Below are positions 23,836 through 32,021 of a stretch of DNA of 64,000 nucleotides, in pieces. The DNA comes from Streptomyces sp. DH-12 (GTDB taxonomy: Bacteria > Actinomycetota > Actinomycetes > Streptomycetales > Streptomycetaceae), in assembly GCF_002899455.1 (NCBI RefSeq), contig NZ_PPFB01000001.1, positions 4,687,001 to 4,751,000 of the forward strand, in the 5' to 3' direction. Made by a program: the position numbers and the translations under genes. The notes below the pieces were generated by a model that worked only from the letters and a program-made list of their open reading frames with translations, made no database searches and was not told the origin of the DNA. Numbering within the stretch: the stretch's first letter is position 1; each line of letters opens with the position of its first letter.

Positions 23836-25245
23836 ATGGCAACGGCGCCCAGCGTCTCCTACTCGATGACCATCCGGCTGGAGGTGCCCGCGGGAGGAAC
23901 CGCGGTGTCCCAGCTCACCGGGGCCGTCGAGTCCCACGGAGGCTTGGTGACCGGCCTCGACGTGACGGCGTCGGGCCACGAGAGGCTCCGGATCGACGTC
24001 ACGATCGCGGCCGCGTCCACCGCCCACGCCGACGAGATCGTCGAGCAGCTCCGCGCCATCGAGGGCGTCACCCTCGGCAAGGTCTCCGACCGTACGTTCC
24101 TGATGCACCTCGGCGGCAAGATCGAGATGGCGTCGAAGCACCCCATCCGCACCCGTGACGACCTGTCCATGGTCTACACGCCCGGTGTGGCCCGGGTCTG
24201 CATGGCGATCGCCGAGAACCCCGAGGACGCCCGCCGCCTCACCATCAAGCGCAACTCCGTTGCGGTCGTGACGGACGGCTCCGCCGTGCTGGGCCTGGGC
24301 AACATCGGCCCGAAGGCCGCGCTGCCGGTGATGGAGGGCAAGGCCGCCCTGTTCAAGCGGTTCGCCGGCATCGACGCCTGGCCGCTGTGCCTGGACACCC
24401 AGGACACCGACGCGATCGTGGAGATCGTCAAGGCGATCGCCCCCGGCTTCGCCGGCATCAACCTCGAGGACATCTCCGCGCCCCGCTGCTTCGAGATCGA
24501 GGCCCGGCTGCGCGAGGCCCTCGACATCCCCGTCTTCCACGACGACCAGCACGGCACCGCGATCGTGGTGCTCGCCGCCCTGACCAACGCCCTGCGGGTC
24601 ACCGGCAAGTCCATCGAGAGCATCCGGGTCGTCATGTCCGGCGCCGGCGCGGCCGGCACCGCCATCCTCAAGCTGCTGCTCGCCGCCGGCGTGAAGAACG
24701 CCGTGGTGGCCGACATCCACGGCGTGGTGCACGCCGGCCGCGAGGACCTGGTCGGCGCCGCCCCCGGCTCCGCCCTGTGCTGGATCGCCGACCACACCAA
24801 CCCGGAGAACCTCACCGGCACGCTGAAGGAGGCCGTGCGCGGCGCGGACGTCTTCATCGGCGTCTCCGCCCCCAACGTGCTCGGCGCCGAGGACGTCTCC
24901 GCGATGGCCGAGGGCGCGATCGTGTTCGCGCTCGCGAACCCCGACCCCGAGGTGGACCCGGCGATCGCCCGCCAGACGGCGGCCGTCGTGGCCACCGGCC
25001 GCTCCGACTTCCCCAACCAGATCAACAACGTGCTGGTGTTCCCGGGCGTCTTCCGCGGCCTGCTGGACGCCCAGTCCCGCACCGTCAACACCGAGATGAT
25101 GCTGGCCGCGGCCCAGGCCCTGGCCGACGTGGTCACCGAGGACGAGCTGAACCCGAACTACATCATCCCCAGCGTCTTCAACGAGAAGGTCGCGGGCGCG
25201 GTGGCCGACGCCGTCCGGGACGCCGCGAAGGCCGCCGGCGCGTGA
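23836..25245 (+). CDS. NAD-type malic enzyme with N-terminal ACT domain
   Basis: This 469-residue enzyme oxidatively decarboxylates malate to pyruvate. An ACT regulatory domain occupies about residues 8-85 (YSMTIRLEVPAGGTAVSQL). The malic enzyme N-terminal domain follows: the catalytic Tyr in MVYTPGVARVC, the Lys/Asp region TDGSAVLGLGNIGP with KAALPVMEGKAALFKRF, and metal-binding EDISAPRCFEIE with FHDDQHGTAIVV. The Rossmann NAD domain has MSGAGAAGTAILKLLLAAG. ACT-domain forms in Streptomyces are usually NAD-dependent (recalled for the S. coelicolor counterpart). ATG 23836 is preceded by GAGGAAG. A 9-bp hairpin lies 144 bp downstream. Confidence 0.93.
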   Translation: MATAPSVSYSMTIRLEVPAGGTAVSQLTGAVESHGGLVTGLDVTASGHERLRIDVTIAAASTAHADEIVEQLRAIEGVTLGKVSDRTFLMHLGGKIEMASKHPIRTRDDLSMVYTPGVARVCMAIAENPEDARRLTIKRNSVAVVTDGSAVLGLGNIGPKAALPVMEGKAALFKRFAGIDAWPLCLDTQDTDAIVEIVKAIAPGFAGINLEDISAPRCFEIEARLREALDIPVFHDDQHGTAIVVLAALTNALRVTGKSIESIRVVMSGAGAAGTAILKLLLAAGVKNAVVADIHGVVHAGREDLVGAAPGSALCWIADHTNPENLTGTLKEAVRGADVFIGVSAPNVLGAEDVSAMAEGAIVFALANPDPEVDPAIARQTAAVVATGRSDFPNQINNVLVFPGVFRGLLDAQSRTVNTEMMLAAAQALADVVTEDELNPNYIIPSVFNEKVAGAVADAVRDAAKAAGA

Positions 25246-25388
25246 CACCCGCGACGGTCCGGGCGTTGTGAGGATCGCCACGGGCGGTTTGAACCGGCGC
25301 GTCGCGGAACCCGTACTCCCGGCCGCCCCCTAGGGTGGCGGCCGGACCCGGGCTCCGGCCCCCTGCTGTCCGCTGCCGGAAGCGGACG

Positions 25389-25420
25389 GAGCGTCACCGT
25401 GCGGAGGCCGTGACGCTCTT
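25389..25420 (+). terminator. Terminator after the malic enzyme gene
   Basis: GAGCGTCAC (25389-25397) pairs with GTGACGCTC (25410-25418) around a 12-nt loop and is followed by TT. It sits 144 bp after the malic-enzyme stop, ahead of the hupA promoter region. Confidence 0.65.
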
Positions 25421-25465
25421 CGTGTGACTCCCTCGGGTGTTCTCACGACTCCTGCGGGTGCCGGA

Positions 25466-25496
25466 TTGGCATTACCGCCGCAGGTAGAGGCAGGAT
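25466..25496 (+). promoter_or_regulatory. Candidate hupA promoter
   Basis: TTGGCA (25466-25471) and CAGGAT (25491-25496, one mismatch to TAGGAT) are spaced by 19 bp. This would give a leader of about 135 nt that includes a GGGTCC/GGACCC hairpin before hupA. It is a pattern match only. Confidence 0.35.
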
Positions 25497-25640
25497 GCGT
25501 CCCTGGGCGCGAGGGTCCGACGAAGGACCCGGGTCCGGGGACTCACCGAGGAACCTGGCAGCATCGGCTTTCGCCGTGCCCGACATGCGGCTCCGCCGCG
25601 TGGCACGCCTCAACGGCAAGAAGAACACGGGAGTAACAAC

Positions 25641-25922
25641 ATGAACCGCAGTGAGCTGGTGGCCGCGCTGGCCGACCGCGCCGAGGTGACCCGCAAGGAC
25701 GCCGACGCCGTGCTGGCCGCGTTCGCCGACGTCGTCGGCGACATCGTCTCCAAGGGCGACGAGAAGGTCACCATCCCCGGCTTCCTGACCTTCGAGCGCA
25801 CCCACCGCGCTGCGCGCACCGCGCGCAACCCGCAGACCGGTGAGCCGATCCAGATCCCCGCCGGGTACAGCGTGAAGGTCTCGGCGGGCTCGAAGCTCAA
25901 GGAAGCGGCCAAGGGCAAGTAA
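25641..25922 (+). CDS. hupA: HU-family nucleoid protein HupA
   Basis: This 93-residue HU protein matches the short (HupA/HS1) type lacking the Lys/Ala-rich tail of the second Streptomyces HU. It shows MNRSELVAALADRAEVTRKD, the dimer core VTIPGFLTFERTHR, the DNA-binding beta-arm AARTARNPQTGEPIQIPAGY and the C-terminal SAGSKLKEA. HU bends and compacts DNA as a dimer. ATG 25641 follows a GGGAG ribosome site. It is monocistronic, ending at a large hairpin shared with convergent murA. Confidence 0.97.
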   Translation: MNRSELVAALADRAEVTRKDADAVLAAFADVVGDIVSKGDEKVTIPGFLTFERTHRAARTARNPQTGEPIQIPAGYSVKVSAGSKLKEAAKGK

Positions 25923-26062
25923 GGCGCCCGCGCGCCCGCCCGCTGCGACGCCGTCCGGCTGAGCGGTCCTGAGCGGGCGCGGGTCCGTCGTGGCTCGTCG
26001 CGCCCGCGCGGTGGCAGCCGCGCGGCAGGTGCGGCCCGCGCCCCTTCGCGGGGCGCCGCAGT

Positions 26063-26113
26063 GAACGCCGATGGGGCGGTCACCCTTTCCGGGTGACCGC
26101 CCCATCGGCGTTC
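26063..26113. terminator. Perfect 23-bp bidirectional terminator between hupA and murA
   Basis: Left arm 26063-26085 (starting GAACGCCGATGG) and right arm 26091-26113 (ending CCATCGGCGTTC) are perfectly complementary over 23 bp around TTTCC. Lying between convergent genes, it should stop transcription from both sides. Confidence 0.9.
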
Positions 26114-26123
26114 GTGGCCGTGG

Positions 26124-27470
26124 TCAGCCGAGGGCCTTGCCCGGCAGTTCCACCTTGGCGCCGAGCGCGGAGAGCTTCTCCATGAAGTTCTCGTAGCCGC
26201 GGTTGATCAGGCCGATGCCGTGCACGCGGGACGTGCCCTGGGCGGCGAGGGCCGCGATCAGGTACGAGAAGCCGCCGCGCAGGTCGGGGATGACGAGGTC
26301 CGCGCCCTGGAGCTTCGTCGGGCCCGAGACGACCGCCGAGTGCAGGAAGTTGCGCTGGCCGAAGCGGCAGTCGGAGCCGCCCAGGCACTCGCGGTAGAGC
26401 TGGATGTGGGCGCCCATCTGGTTCAGCGCGGACGTGAAGCCCAGACGGGACTCGTAGACCGTCTCGTGGATGATGGACAGGCCCGTGGCCTGCGTCAGCG
26501 CCACCACCAGCGGCTGCTGCCAGTCGGTCTGGAAGCCGGGGTGCACGTCCGTCTCCAGCGCGATGGACTTCAACTGCCCGCCGGGGTGCCAGAAACGGAT
26601 GCCCTCGTCGTCGATCTCGAAGGCGCCGCCGACCTTCCGGTAGGTGTTGAGGAACGTCATCATCGAGCGCTGCTGGGCGCCGTGGACGTAGATGTCGCCC
26701 TCGGTGGCGAGCGCCGCGGACGCCCAGGAGGCGGCCTCCAGGCGGTCCGGCAGGGCGCGGTGGGTGTAGCCGCCGAGCCGGTCCACACCGGTGATGCGGA
26801 TCGTCCGGTCGGTGTCCATCGCGATGATGGCGCCCATCTTCTGCAGGACGCAGATCAGGTCCTCGATCTCCGGCTCCACCGCCGCGTTGGACAGCTCGGT
26901 GACACCCTCCGCGAGGACCGCCGTGAGCAGCACCTGCTCGGTGGCGCCGACGGACGGGTACGGCAGCCGGATCTTGGTGCCGCGCAGCCGCTGCGGGGCC
27001 TCCAGGTACTGGCCGTCCGCCCGCTTCTCGATCGTCGCGCCGAACTGCCGCAGCACGTCGAAGTGGAAGTCGATGGGGCGTCCGCCGATGTCGCAGCCGC
27101 CGAGGCCCGGGATGAACGCGTGCCCGAGCCGGTGCAGCAGCGGCCCGCAGAACAGGATCGGGATCCGCGAGGAACCGGCGTGGGCATCGATGTCAGCGAC
27201 GTTGGCGCTCTCCACGTACGTGGGGTCGAGCACCAGCTCGCCGGGTTCCTCGCCCGGACGGACCGTCACGCCGTGCAGCTGCAGCAGACCCCGGACGACC
27301 CGGACGTCACGGATGTCCGGAACGTTGCGCAGCCGGCTCGGTGCGCTGCCCAGCAGCGCGGCGACCATGGCCTTCGGTACGAGGTTCTTCGCACCGCGGA
27401 CCCGGATCTCGCCCTCCAGCGGGGTTCCGCCGTGGACAAGCAGTACGTCGTCGACGTCGTTGACGGTCAT
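26124..27470 (-). CDS. murA: UDP-N-acetylglucosamine 1-carboxyvinyltransferase MurA
   Basis: MurA transfers enolpyruvate from PEP to UDP-GlcNAc, the first committed peptidoglycan step. The 448 residues show the inside-out alpha/beta barrel signatures: IRVRGAKNLVPKAMVAALL near the N terminus (Lys-Asn substrate pair), GGCDIGGRPIDFH with the PEP-binding Cys at 126, ADGQYLEAP, LPYPSVGATEQVLLTAVLA, and TDVHPGFQTDWQQP with the catalytic Asp. The Cys is the fosfomycin target, so the enzyme should be fosfomycin sensitive. ATG 27470 (MTVNDVDD) is the family-like start. The 309-bp upstream interval is shared divergently with the YqgE gene. Confidence 0.96.
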   Translation of the reverse strand: MTVNDVDDVLLVHGGTPLEGEIRVRGAKNLVPKAMVAALLGSAPSRLRNVPDIRDVRVVRGLLQLHGVTVRPGEEPGELVLDPTYVESANVADIDAHAGSSRIPILFCGPLLHRLGHAFIPGLGGCDIGGRPIDFHFDVLRQFGATIEKRADGQYLEAPQRLRGTKIRLPYPSVGATEQVLLTAVLAEGVTELSNAAVEPEIEDLICVLQKMGAIIAMDTDRTIRITGVDRLGGYTHRALPDRLEAASWASAALATEGDIYVHGAQQRSMMTFLNTYRKVGGAFEIDDEGIRFWHPGGQLKSIALETDVHPGFQTDWQQPLVVALTQATGLSIIHETVYESRLGFTSALNQMGAHIQLYRECLGGSDCRFGQRNFLHSAVVSGPTKLQGADLVIPDLRGGFSYLIAALAAQGTSRVHGIGLINRGYENFMEKLSALGAKVELPGKALG

Positions 27471-27779
27471 GGATCTCGCGTTCCGTGGAGTGGGGCAGGG
27501 GCCAGAAGGGAAAGGGTAGTCGCCCTCCGCCCCCCTTCTGCATGTCTGAGGAGGCCCCGGGGACGTCATGGGTCTGTCACAACACGAACCGTTCGACGGC
27601 GGACACGCGGGGTCACCGTGAGCCGTCGCGCGCCGGGCGCGCCCCCGGCCGCCCGTCCGCACCTCCTCGCCCCGGCCGGACGACGCCCGACCAGGAAGGT
27701 CTCGCGCGCGGCGGCCGTGTTCACTCCGTCACCCGGATTGCCTCCCCGCGCGACGGGAAGATGCGGGATCATGTCTGGC
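27471..27779. other. Divergent intergenic region, murA / YqgE
   Basis: A 309-bp interval that should hold promoters for both directions. On the murA side, AGAAGGG (27504-27510) faces CCCTTCT (27533-27539) and could fold in the murA leader. No gene is supported here. No clear hexamers were assigned. Confidence 0.45.
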
Positions 27780-28352
27780 ATGACCGAGGTGTCCTCGCTC
27801 ACAGGGCGGCTGCTCGTGGCCACTCCCGCTCTGGCGGACCCGAATTTCGACCGTGCGGTGGTGCTCCTTCTCGACCACGACGAGGAGGGCTCCCTCGGTG
27901 TCGTCCTCAACCGGCCGACCCCGGTGGACGTGGGCGACATCCTGGAGGGCTGGGCGGACCTGGCCGGCGAACCCGGCGTGGTGTTCCAGGGCGGCCCGGT
28001 GTCGCTGGACTCCGCCCTCGGCGTGGCGGTCGTCCCGGGCGGGGCGGCGGGGGAGGACCCGCCGCTGGGCTGGCGCCGGGTGCACGGCGCGATCGGCCTG
28101 GTCGACCTGGAGGCCCCGCCGGAGCTGCTCGCCTCCGTCCTCGGCTCGCTGCGGATCTTCGCCGGGTACGCGGGCTGGGGCCCCGGCCAGCTGGAGGACG
28201 AGCTGGCCGACGGCGCCTGGTACGTGGTCGAGTCGGAGCCGGGTGACGTGTCCTGTCCGTCGCCCGAGCGGCTCTGGCGCGAGGTGCTGCGCCGGCAGCG
28301 CAGCGAACTGGCGATGGTCGCCACGTATCCGGACGACCCTTCGCTCAACTGA
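27780..28352 (+). CDS. YqgE/AlgH family (UPF0301) protein
   Basis: This 190-residue protein of the UPF0301/AlgH family has the hallmarks SLTGRLLVATPALADPNFDR, then LLDHDEEGSLGVVLNRPT near residue 36, VFQGGPV, and the conserved FAGYAGWGPGQLEDEL. The molecular function is unknown in bacteria generally; AlgH was named for an effect on alginate expression in Pseudomonas. ATG 27780 (MTEVSS) is used; another ATG three codons upstream at 27771 has a slightly closer GGGA. It is followed 30 bp later by the DUF3039 gene, so the two may form an operon. Confidence 0.9.
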   Translation: MTEVSSLTGRLLVATPALADPNFDRAVVLLLDHDEEGSLGVVLNRPTPVDVGDILEGWADLAGEPGVVFQGGPVSLDSALGVAVVPGGAAGEDPPLGWRRVHGAIGLVDLEAPPELLASVLGSLRIFAGYAGWGPGQLEDELADGAWYVVESEPGDVSCPSPERLWREVLRRQRSELAMVATYPDDPSLN

Positions 28353-28382
28353 GCCGGGCGGCCTTCAGTACCCTTGGCGGTT

Positions 28383-28664
28383 ATGAGCACTCTTGAGCCC
28401 GAGCGCGGGACTGGTACGGGGACCCTCGTCGAGCCGACGCCGCAGACCTCCCACGGCGACGGTGACCACGAGCGCTTCGCCCACTACGTCCAGAAGGACA
28501 AGATCATGGCGAGCGCCCTCGACGGTACTCCCGTCGTGGCGCTGTGCGGCAAGGTGTGGGTGCCCGGCCGCGACCCGAAGAAGTACCCGGTGTGCCCCAT
28601 GTGCAAGGAGATCTACGAGTCCATGGGTGACGGCGGCGACGACAAGGGCAAGGGCGACAAGTAG
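28383..28664 (+). CDS. DUF3039 small protein with putative metal-binding cysteines
   Basis: This 93-residue actinobacterial protein of the DUF3039 family has a disordered N terminus, then HERFAHYVQKDKIMASALDG, and a Cys set made of ALCGKVW and CPMCKEIY that could bind zinc. The C terminus is highly charged (GDDKGKGDK). Function is unknown. ATG 28383 is preferred over a start three codons upstream because MSTLEPE matches the family opening as I recall it. A hairpin terminator follows. Confidence 0.85.
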   Translation: MSTLEPERGTGTGTLVEPTPQTSHGDGDHERFAHYVQKDKIMASALDGTPVVALCGKVWVPGRDPKKYPVCPMCKEIYESMGDGGDDKGKGDK

Positions 28665-28700
28665 TCCCCCTCCCCCGCTGACGCCGGTCCGAGTCCTCCC

Positions 28701-28740
28701 AGGCCCCCGGGGTGCGCTTTGCGTGCCCGCGGGGGCCTTT
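28701..28740 (+). terminator. Terminator after the DUF3039 gene
   Basis: AGGCCCCC (28701-28708) pairs with GGGGGCCT (28731-28738), with further pairing inside the loop, and ends in TTT. Confidence 0.75.
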
Positions 28741-28855
28741 GTGCTGCTTGCCCGTTGCGCAGGGCGCGTCGGCCGGTCACAGAGTGGTGGAGACCCCTTG
28801 TGGCGTGGCTCACCCAGTCCTTAGCCTCCGTGTGTTGTGCACAGCGAAACCGCTA

Positions 28856-28870
28856 TTGCATATGCTGCAA
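28856..28870. promoter_or_regulatory. Candidate operator upstream of the sugar ABC operon
   Basis: TTGCA-TATGC-TGCAA is a perfect 5-bp inverted repeat in an unusually A/T-rich patch 20 bp before the binding-protein start. It overlaps a possible -10 (TATGCT). It would suit a repressor site; the cognate regulator is not local. Confidence 0.45.
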
Positions 28871-28890
28871 CGCGCTCGGAGGAACACTCC

Positions 28891-30183
28891 ATGAAGCTGT
28901 CCGTTCGCATGGTCGCCGTCGCGGCCGTCCTCGCCACCGCCGCCTGCGCCCCCCAGACCTCGGGCACGTCCTCCTCCGACAAGGACGAGAAGACCGGCAC
29001 CCTGCGCGTCTGGCTCTTCCAGGAGGTCAACAACGAACCCAAGGAACAGGTCGTCGACTCCGTCCTCGCCGCGTTCGAGAAGGAGCACGAGGGCGCCGAG
29101 GTCACCGTCGAGTACATCCCCGTCGAGACCCGCGCCCAGCGCATCAAGGCCGCCTTCAACGACCCCGCGTCCGCCCCCGACCTCATCGAGTACGGCAACA
29201 CCGACACCGCCGGCTACGTGAAGGACGGCGGACTCGCCGACGTCACCGAGGACTTCGGCGCCTGGGACGAGGCCAAGGACACCGACCCCACCGCCCGCCA
29301 GTCCGTCACCGTCGGCGGAAAGGTCTACGGCGTGCCCTACTTCGTCGGCGTCCGCGCGCTCTACTACCGCACCGACGTCTTCGAGGAACTCGGCCTGGAC
29401 GTCCCGAGGACCCAGGCCGAGCTGATCTCCACCGCCAAGGAGATCCGCGCCGCCCGCCCCGACCTGTACGGCCTCGCCGTCGGCGGCGCCTACACCTACG
29501 GCGCGATGCCCTTCCTCTGGGCCCACGGCGGCGAACTGGCCACCGGCAAGGGAGGGTCGTACGCCTCCGCCGTCGACAGCGCCGCCGCGCGCAAGGGCAT
29601 CGAGGCGTACACCTCGCTGTTCGGCGACGACAACTGCCCGGCCGCCAAGTGCGCCGCGATGACCGGCAACGACACCATCACCGCCTTCGCCGCGGGCAAG
29701 GCGGCCATGGCGATCGGCGGCGACTTCAGCCACGCCGCCGTGGAGGCCGGCGAGGTCAAGGGCGAGTACGCCGTCGTCCCGCTGCCGGGTGTGGAGGCCG
29801 GGTCGATCGCGCCCGCGTTCGCGGGCGGCAACAACCTGGGCGTGCTGAAGTCCACCACGCACCGCACCCTCGCCGTCGACCTGATGAAGCGGCTCGCGTC
29901 CAAGGAGGCGCAGGGCGAGCTGTTCGACGCGATGGGCTTCCTGCCGACCTTCTCCGACGTCCGGCAGCAGGTGGCCGCGAAGGAGGCCTTCGTGAAGCCG
30001 TTCGTCGCGACGCTGGCCGCCGGCACCAAGTTCGTGCCGGTGTCGCCGGCATGGGCGCAGATCGACGCGGGACAGGTGCTGCCGACGATGTTCCAGGAGA
30101 TCGTGTCCGGCAAGAAGGACGTGGCGACCGCGTCCGCCGACGCGGCGAAGAAGATGAACGACGCGTTCGGGTCGGCCGGATGA
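28891..30183 (+). CDS. Sugar ABC transporter substrate-binding lipoprotein
   Basis: This 430-residue extracellular binding protein belongs to the sugar (MalE-like, family 1) class. A lipoprotein signal ends in LATAAC with the lipidated Cys at 19. The mature domain has the typical TLRVWLFQEVNNEPKEQV opening, AFNDPASAPDLIEYGNTD and YGVPYFVGVRALYYR. Two permeases follow with ATGA and GTGA overlaps, then a hexosaminidase, so the ligand is probably an N-acetylhexosamine-containing oligosaccharide (inferred). ATG 28891 follows CGGAGGAAC. No ATPase gene is present; Streptomyces importers of this class share the multitask ATPase MsiK. Confidence 0.92.
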   Translation: MKLSVRMVAVAAVLATAACAPQTSGTSSSDKDEKTGTLRVWLFQEVNNEPKEQVVDSVLAAFEKEHEGAEVTVEYIPVETRAQRIKAAFNDPASAPDLIEYGNTDTAGYVKDGGLADVTEDFGAWDEAKDTDPTARQSVTVGGKVYGVPYFVGVRALYYRTDVFEELGLDVPRTQAELISTAKEIRAARPDLYGLAVGGAYTYGAMPFLWAHGGELATGKGGSYASAVDSAAARKGIEAYTSLFGDDNCPAAKCAAMTGNDTITAFAAGKAAMAIGGDFSHAAVEAGEVKGEYAVVPLPGVEAGSIAPAFAGGNNLGVLKSTTHRTLAVDLMKRLASKEAQGELFDAMGFLPTFSDVRQQVAAKEAFVKPFVATLAAGTKFVPVSPAWAQIDAGQVLPTMFQEIVSGKKDVATASADAAKKMNDAFGSAG

Positions 30184-31142
30184 CCGTGTCCACGGGCCCG
30201 GGGGTTCTGGAGCGTCGGCGGGCTCCGGTGCGCGGGGGCTCCCCGCGCAGTTCCCCGCGCCCCCGAGCGGGGCGTCCGGGCACCCCCTGGCTGTATCTCG
30301 CCCCGGCTCTCGTGGTCCTCGGCGGGCTGCTCGCCTACCCGATCTACCAGCTCGGGCTCATCTCGGTCTTCCACTACACCCAGGCACAGGTCAGCGGCGG
30401 GGAGCCGACCACCTTCGAGGGGTTCGGGAACTACGCCGAGCTGTTCGGGGACGCGCAGTTCTGGGAGGTGCTGCTGGCCACCGTGCTGTTCGCGGCGGCC
30501 TGCGTCGTCTCCACGCTGGCCGTGGGGTGCGCGCTCGCCGTGCTGCTCACGCGGGTGCGGGCGGTGCCGCGGCTGGCGCTGATGCTGGCCGCGCTGGGCG
30601 CCTGGGCCACTCCGGCGATCACCGGGTCCACGGTGTGGCTGTTCCTCTTCGACGCCGACTTCGGCCCGGTCAACCGGCTGCTGGGGCTCGGCGACCACTC
30701 CTGGACGTACGGGCGGTTCAGCGCGTTCTTCCTGGTGCTGCTCGAAGTGGTGTGGTGCTCCTTCCCGTTCGTGATGGTCACCGTCTACGCCGGCATCCGC
30801 GCGGTGCCCGCCGAGGTGCTGGAGGCGGCCGCGCTGGACGGGGCCTCCTCGTGGCGGATCTGGCGGTCGGTGCTCGCGCCGATGCTCCGCCCGATCCTGG
30901 TCGTCGTCACCATCCAGTCGGTCATCTGGGACTTCAAGGTCTTCACGCAGATCTACGTCATGACGGGCGGCGGGGGCATCGCGGGACAGAACCTGGTGCT
31001 CAACGTCTACGCCTACCAGAAGGCGTTCGCGTCCTCGCAGTACAGCCTGGGCGCCGCGATCGGCGTGGTGATGCTGCTGATCCTGCTCGCCGTGACGCTG
31101 GTGTACCTGCGGCTGCTGCGCCGCCAGGGGGAGGAACTGTGA
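30180..31142 (+). CDS. Sugar ABC transporter permease (MalF-like)
   Basis: This 320-residue inner-membrane permease has six predicted helices. A long Arg/Pro-rich N terminus (about 35 residues) precedes TM1 (PWLYLAPALVVLGGLLAYP). The EAA-type coupling loop is EVLEAAALDGASSWRIWRSV, which contacts the ATPase. Its ATG overlaps the binding-protein stop (ATGA). It pairs with the next gene to form the heterodimeric channel. Start choice is fixed by the overlap and by MTVSTGP. Confidence 0.93.
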   Translation: MTVSTGPGVLERRRAPVRGGSPRSSPRPRAGRPGTPWLYLAPALVVLGGLLAYPIYQLGLISVFHYTQAQVSGGEPTTFEGFGNYAELFGDAQFWEVLLATVLFAAACVVSTLAVGCALAVLLTRVRAVPRLALMLAALGAWATPAITGSTVWLFLFDADFGPVNRLLGLGDHSWTYGRFSAFFLVLLEVVWCSFPFVMVTVYAGIRAVPAEVLEAAALDGASSWRIWRSVLAPMLRPILVVVTIQSVIWDFKVFTQIYVMTGGGGIAGQNLVLNVYAYQKAFASSQYSLGAAIGVVMLLILLAVTLVYLRLLRRQGEEL

Positions 31143-32017
31143 GCCTCGTGAGCCGGGACGGGGAACCCCGGGTGAATCTTCCGCGCCGGTTCGCCCGGCG
31201 CCCGGGCCGGACGGCGGCCGAGGCGGCCGCCCTGGTGATCGCCGCCGTGGTGGCCCTCCCGCTGTACTGGATGGTGCTCAGCGCCTTCAAGCCGGCCGGG
31301 GAGATCGAGTCGAGCGAGCCGCGGCCGTGGACGCTCGCGCCGACGCTGGACTCGTTCCGGCGGGTGTTCGGGCAGCAGGATTTCGGCCGTTACTTCCTCA
31401 ACAGCGTCGTCGTCGCGGTGGCCGTGGTGATCGCTTCCGCGCTCATCGCGTTTCTCGCCGCGACCGCCGTGACGCGATTCCGGTTCCGTTTGCGGACCAC
31501 CCTGCTGATCATGTTCCTGGTGGCCCAGATGGTGCCCGTGGAGGCGCTGACGATCCCCCTGTTCTTCGTGATGCGGGATCTCGGCCAGCTGAACACGCTG
31601 TGGTCGCTGATCCTGCCGCACATCGCCTTCTCGCTGCCCTTCGCGATCTGGATGCTCAGGGGATTCGTGAAGGGCGTTCCGGAGGCGCTGGAGGAGGCCG
31701 CGTACATCGACGGCGCGAGCCGTGCGCGCTTCCTCTGGCAGATCCTTTTCCCGCTCGTCCTGCCGGGCCTCGTGGCCACCAGTGTGTTCTCGTTCATCTC
31801 CGCCTGGAACGACTTCCTGTTCGCCAAGTCGTTCATCATCAGCGACATCTCCCAGTCGACCCTGCCGATGGCGCTGCTGGTGTTCTACAAACCCGACGAC
31901 CCCGACTGGGGCGGGGTCATGGCGGCGTCCACCGTGATGACGATTCCGGTGCTGGTCTTCTTCGTACTCGTACAGCGGCGTCTGGTCTCCGGACTGGGCG
32001 GCGCGGTAAAGGACTGA
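31139..32017 (+). CDS. Sugar ABC transporter permease (MalG-like)
   Basis: This 292-residue second permease has TM1 at LVIAAVVALPLYWMVLSAFK and the MalG-type EAA loop EALEEAAYIDGASRARFLWQ. The C-terminal helix ends in VQRRLVSGLGGAVKD, as in the family. The GTG start overlaps the preceding stop by 4 bp. The next gene, a GH20 hexosaminidase, starts 4 bp after the stop, so importer and hydrolase are one transcript. Confidence 0.93.
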   Translation: MSLVSRDGEPRVNLPRRFARRPGRTAAEAAALVIAAVVALPLYWMVLSAFKPAGEIESSEPRPWTLAPTLDSFRRVFGQQDFGRYFLNSVVVAVAVVIASALIAFLAATAVTRFRFRLRTTLLIMFLVAQMVPVEALTIPLFFVMRDLGQLNTLWSLILPHIAFSLPFAIWMLRGFVKGVPEALEEAAYIDGASRARFLWQILFPLVLPGLVATSVFSFISAWNDFLFAKSFIISDISQSTLPMALLVFYKPDDPDWGGVMAASTVMTIPVLVFFVLVQRRLVSGLGGAVKD

Positions 32018-32021
32018 CGTG

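Noticed and set aside
28801..28890. DasR (dre) site upstream of the ABC-hexosaminidase operon
   Set aside because: No match to the ACTGGTCTAGACCA-type consensus; only a different TTGCA dyad is present.
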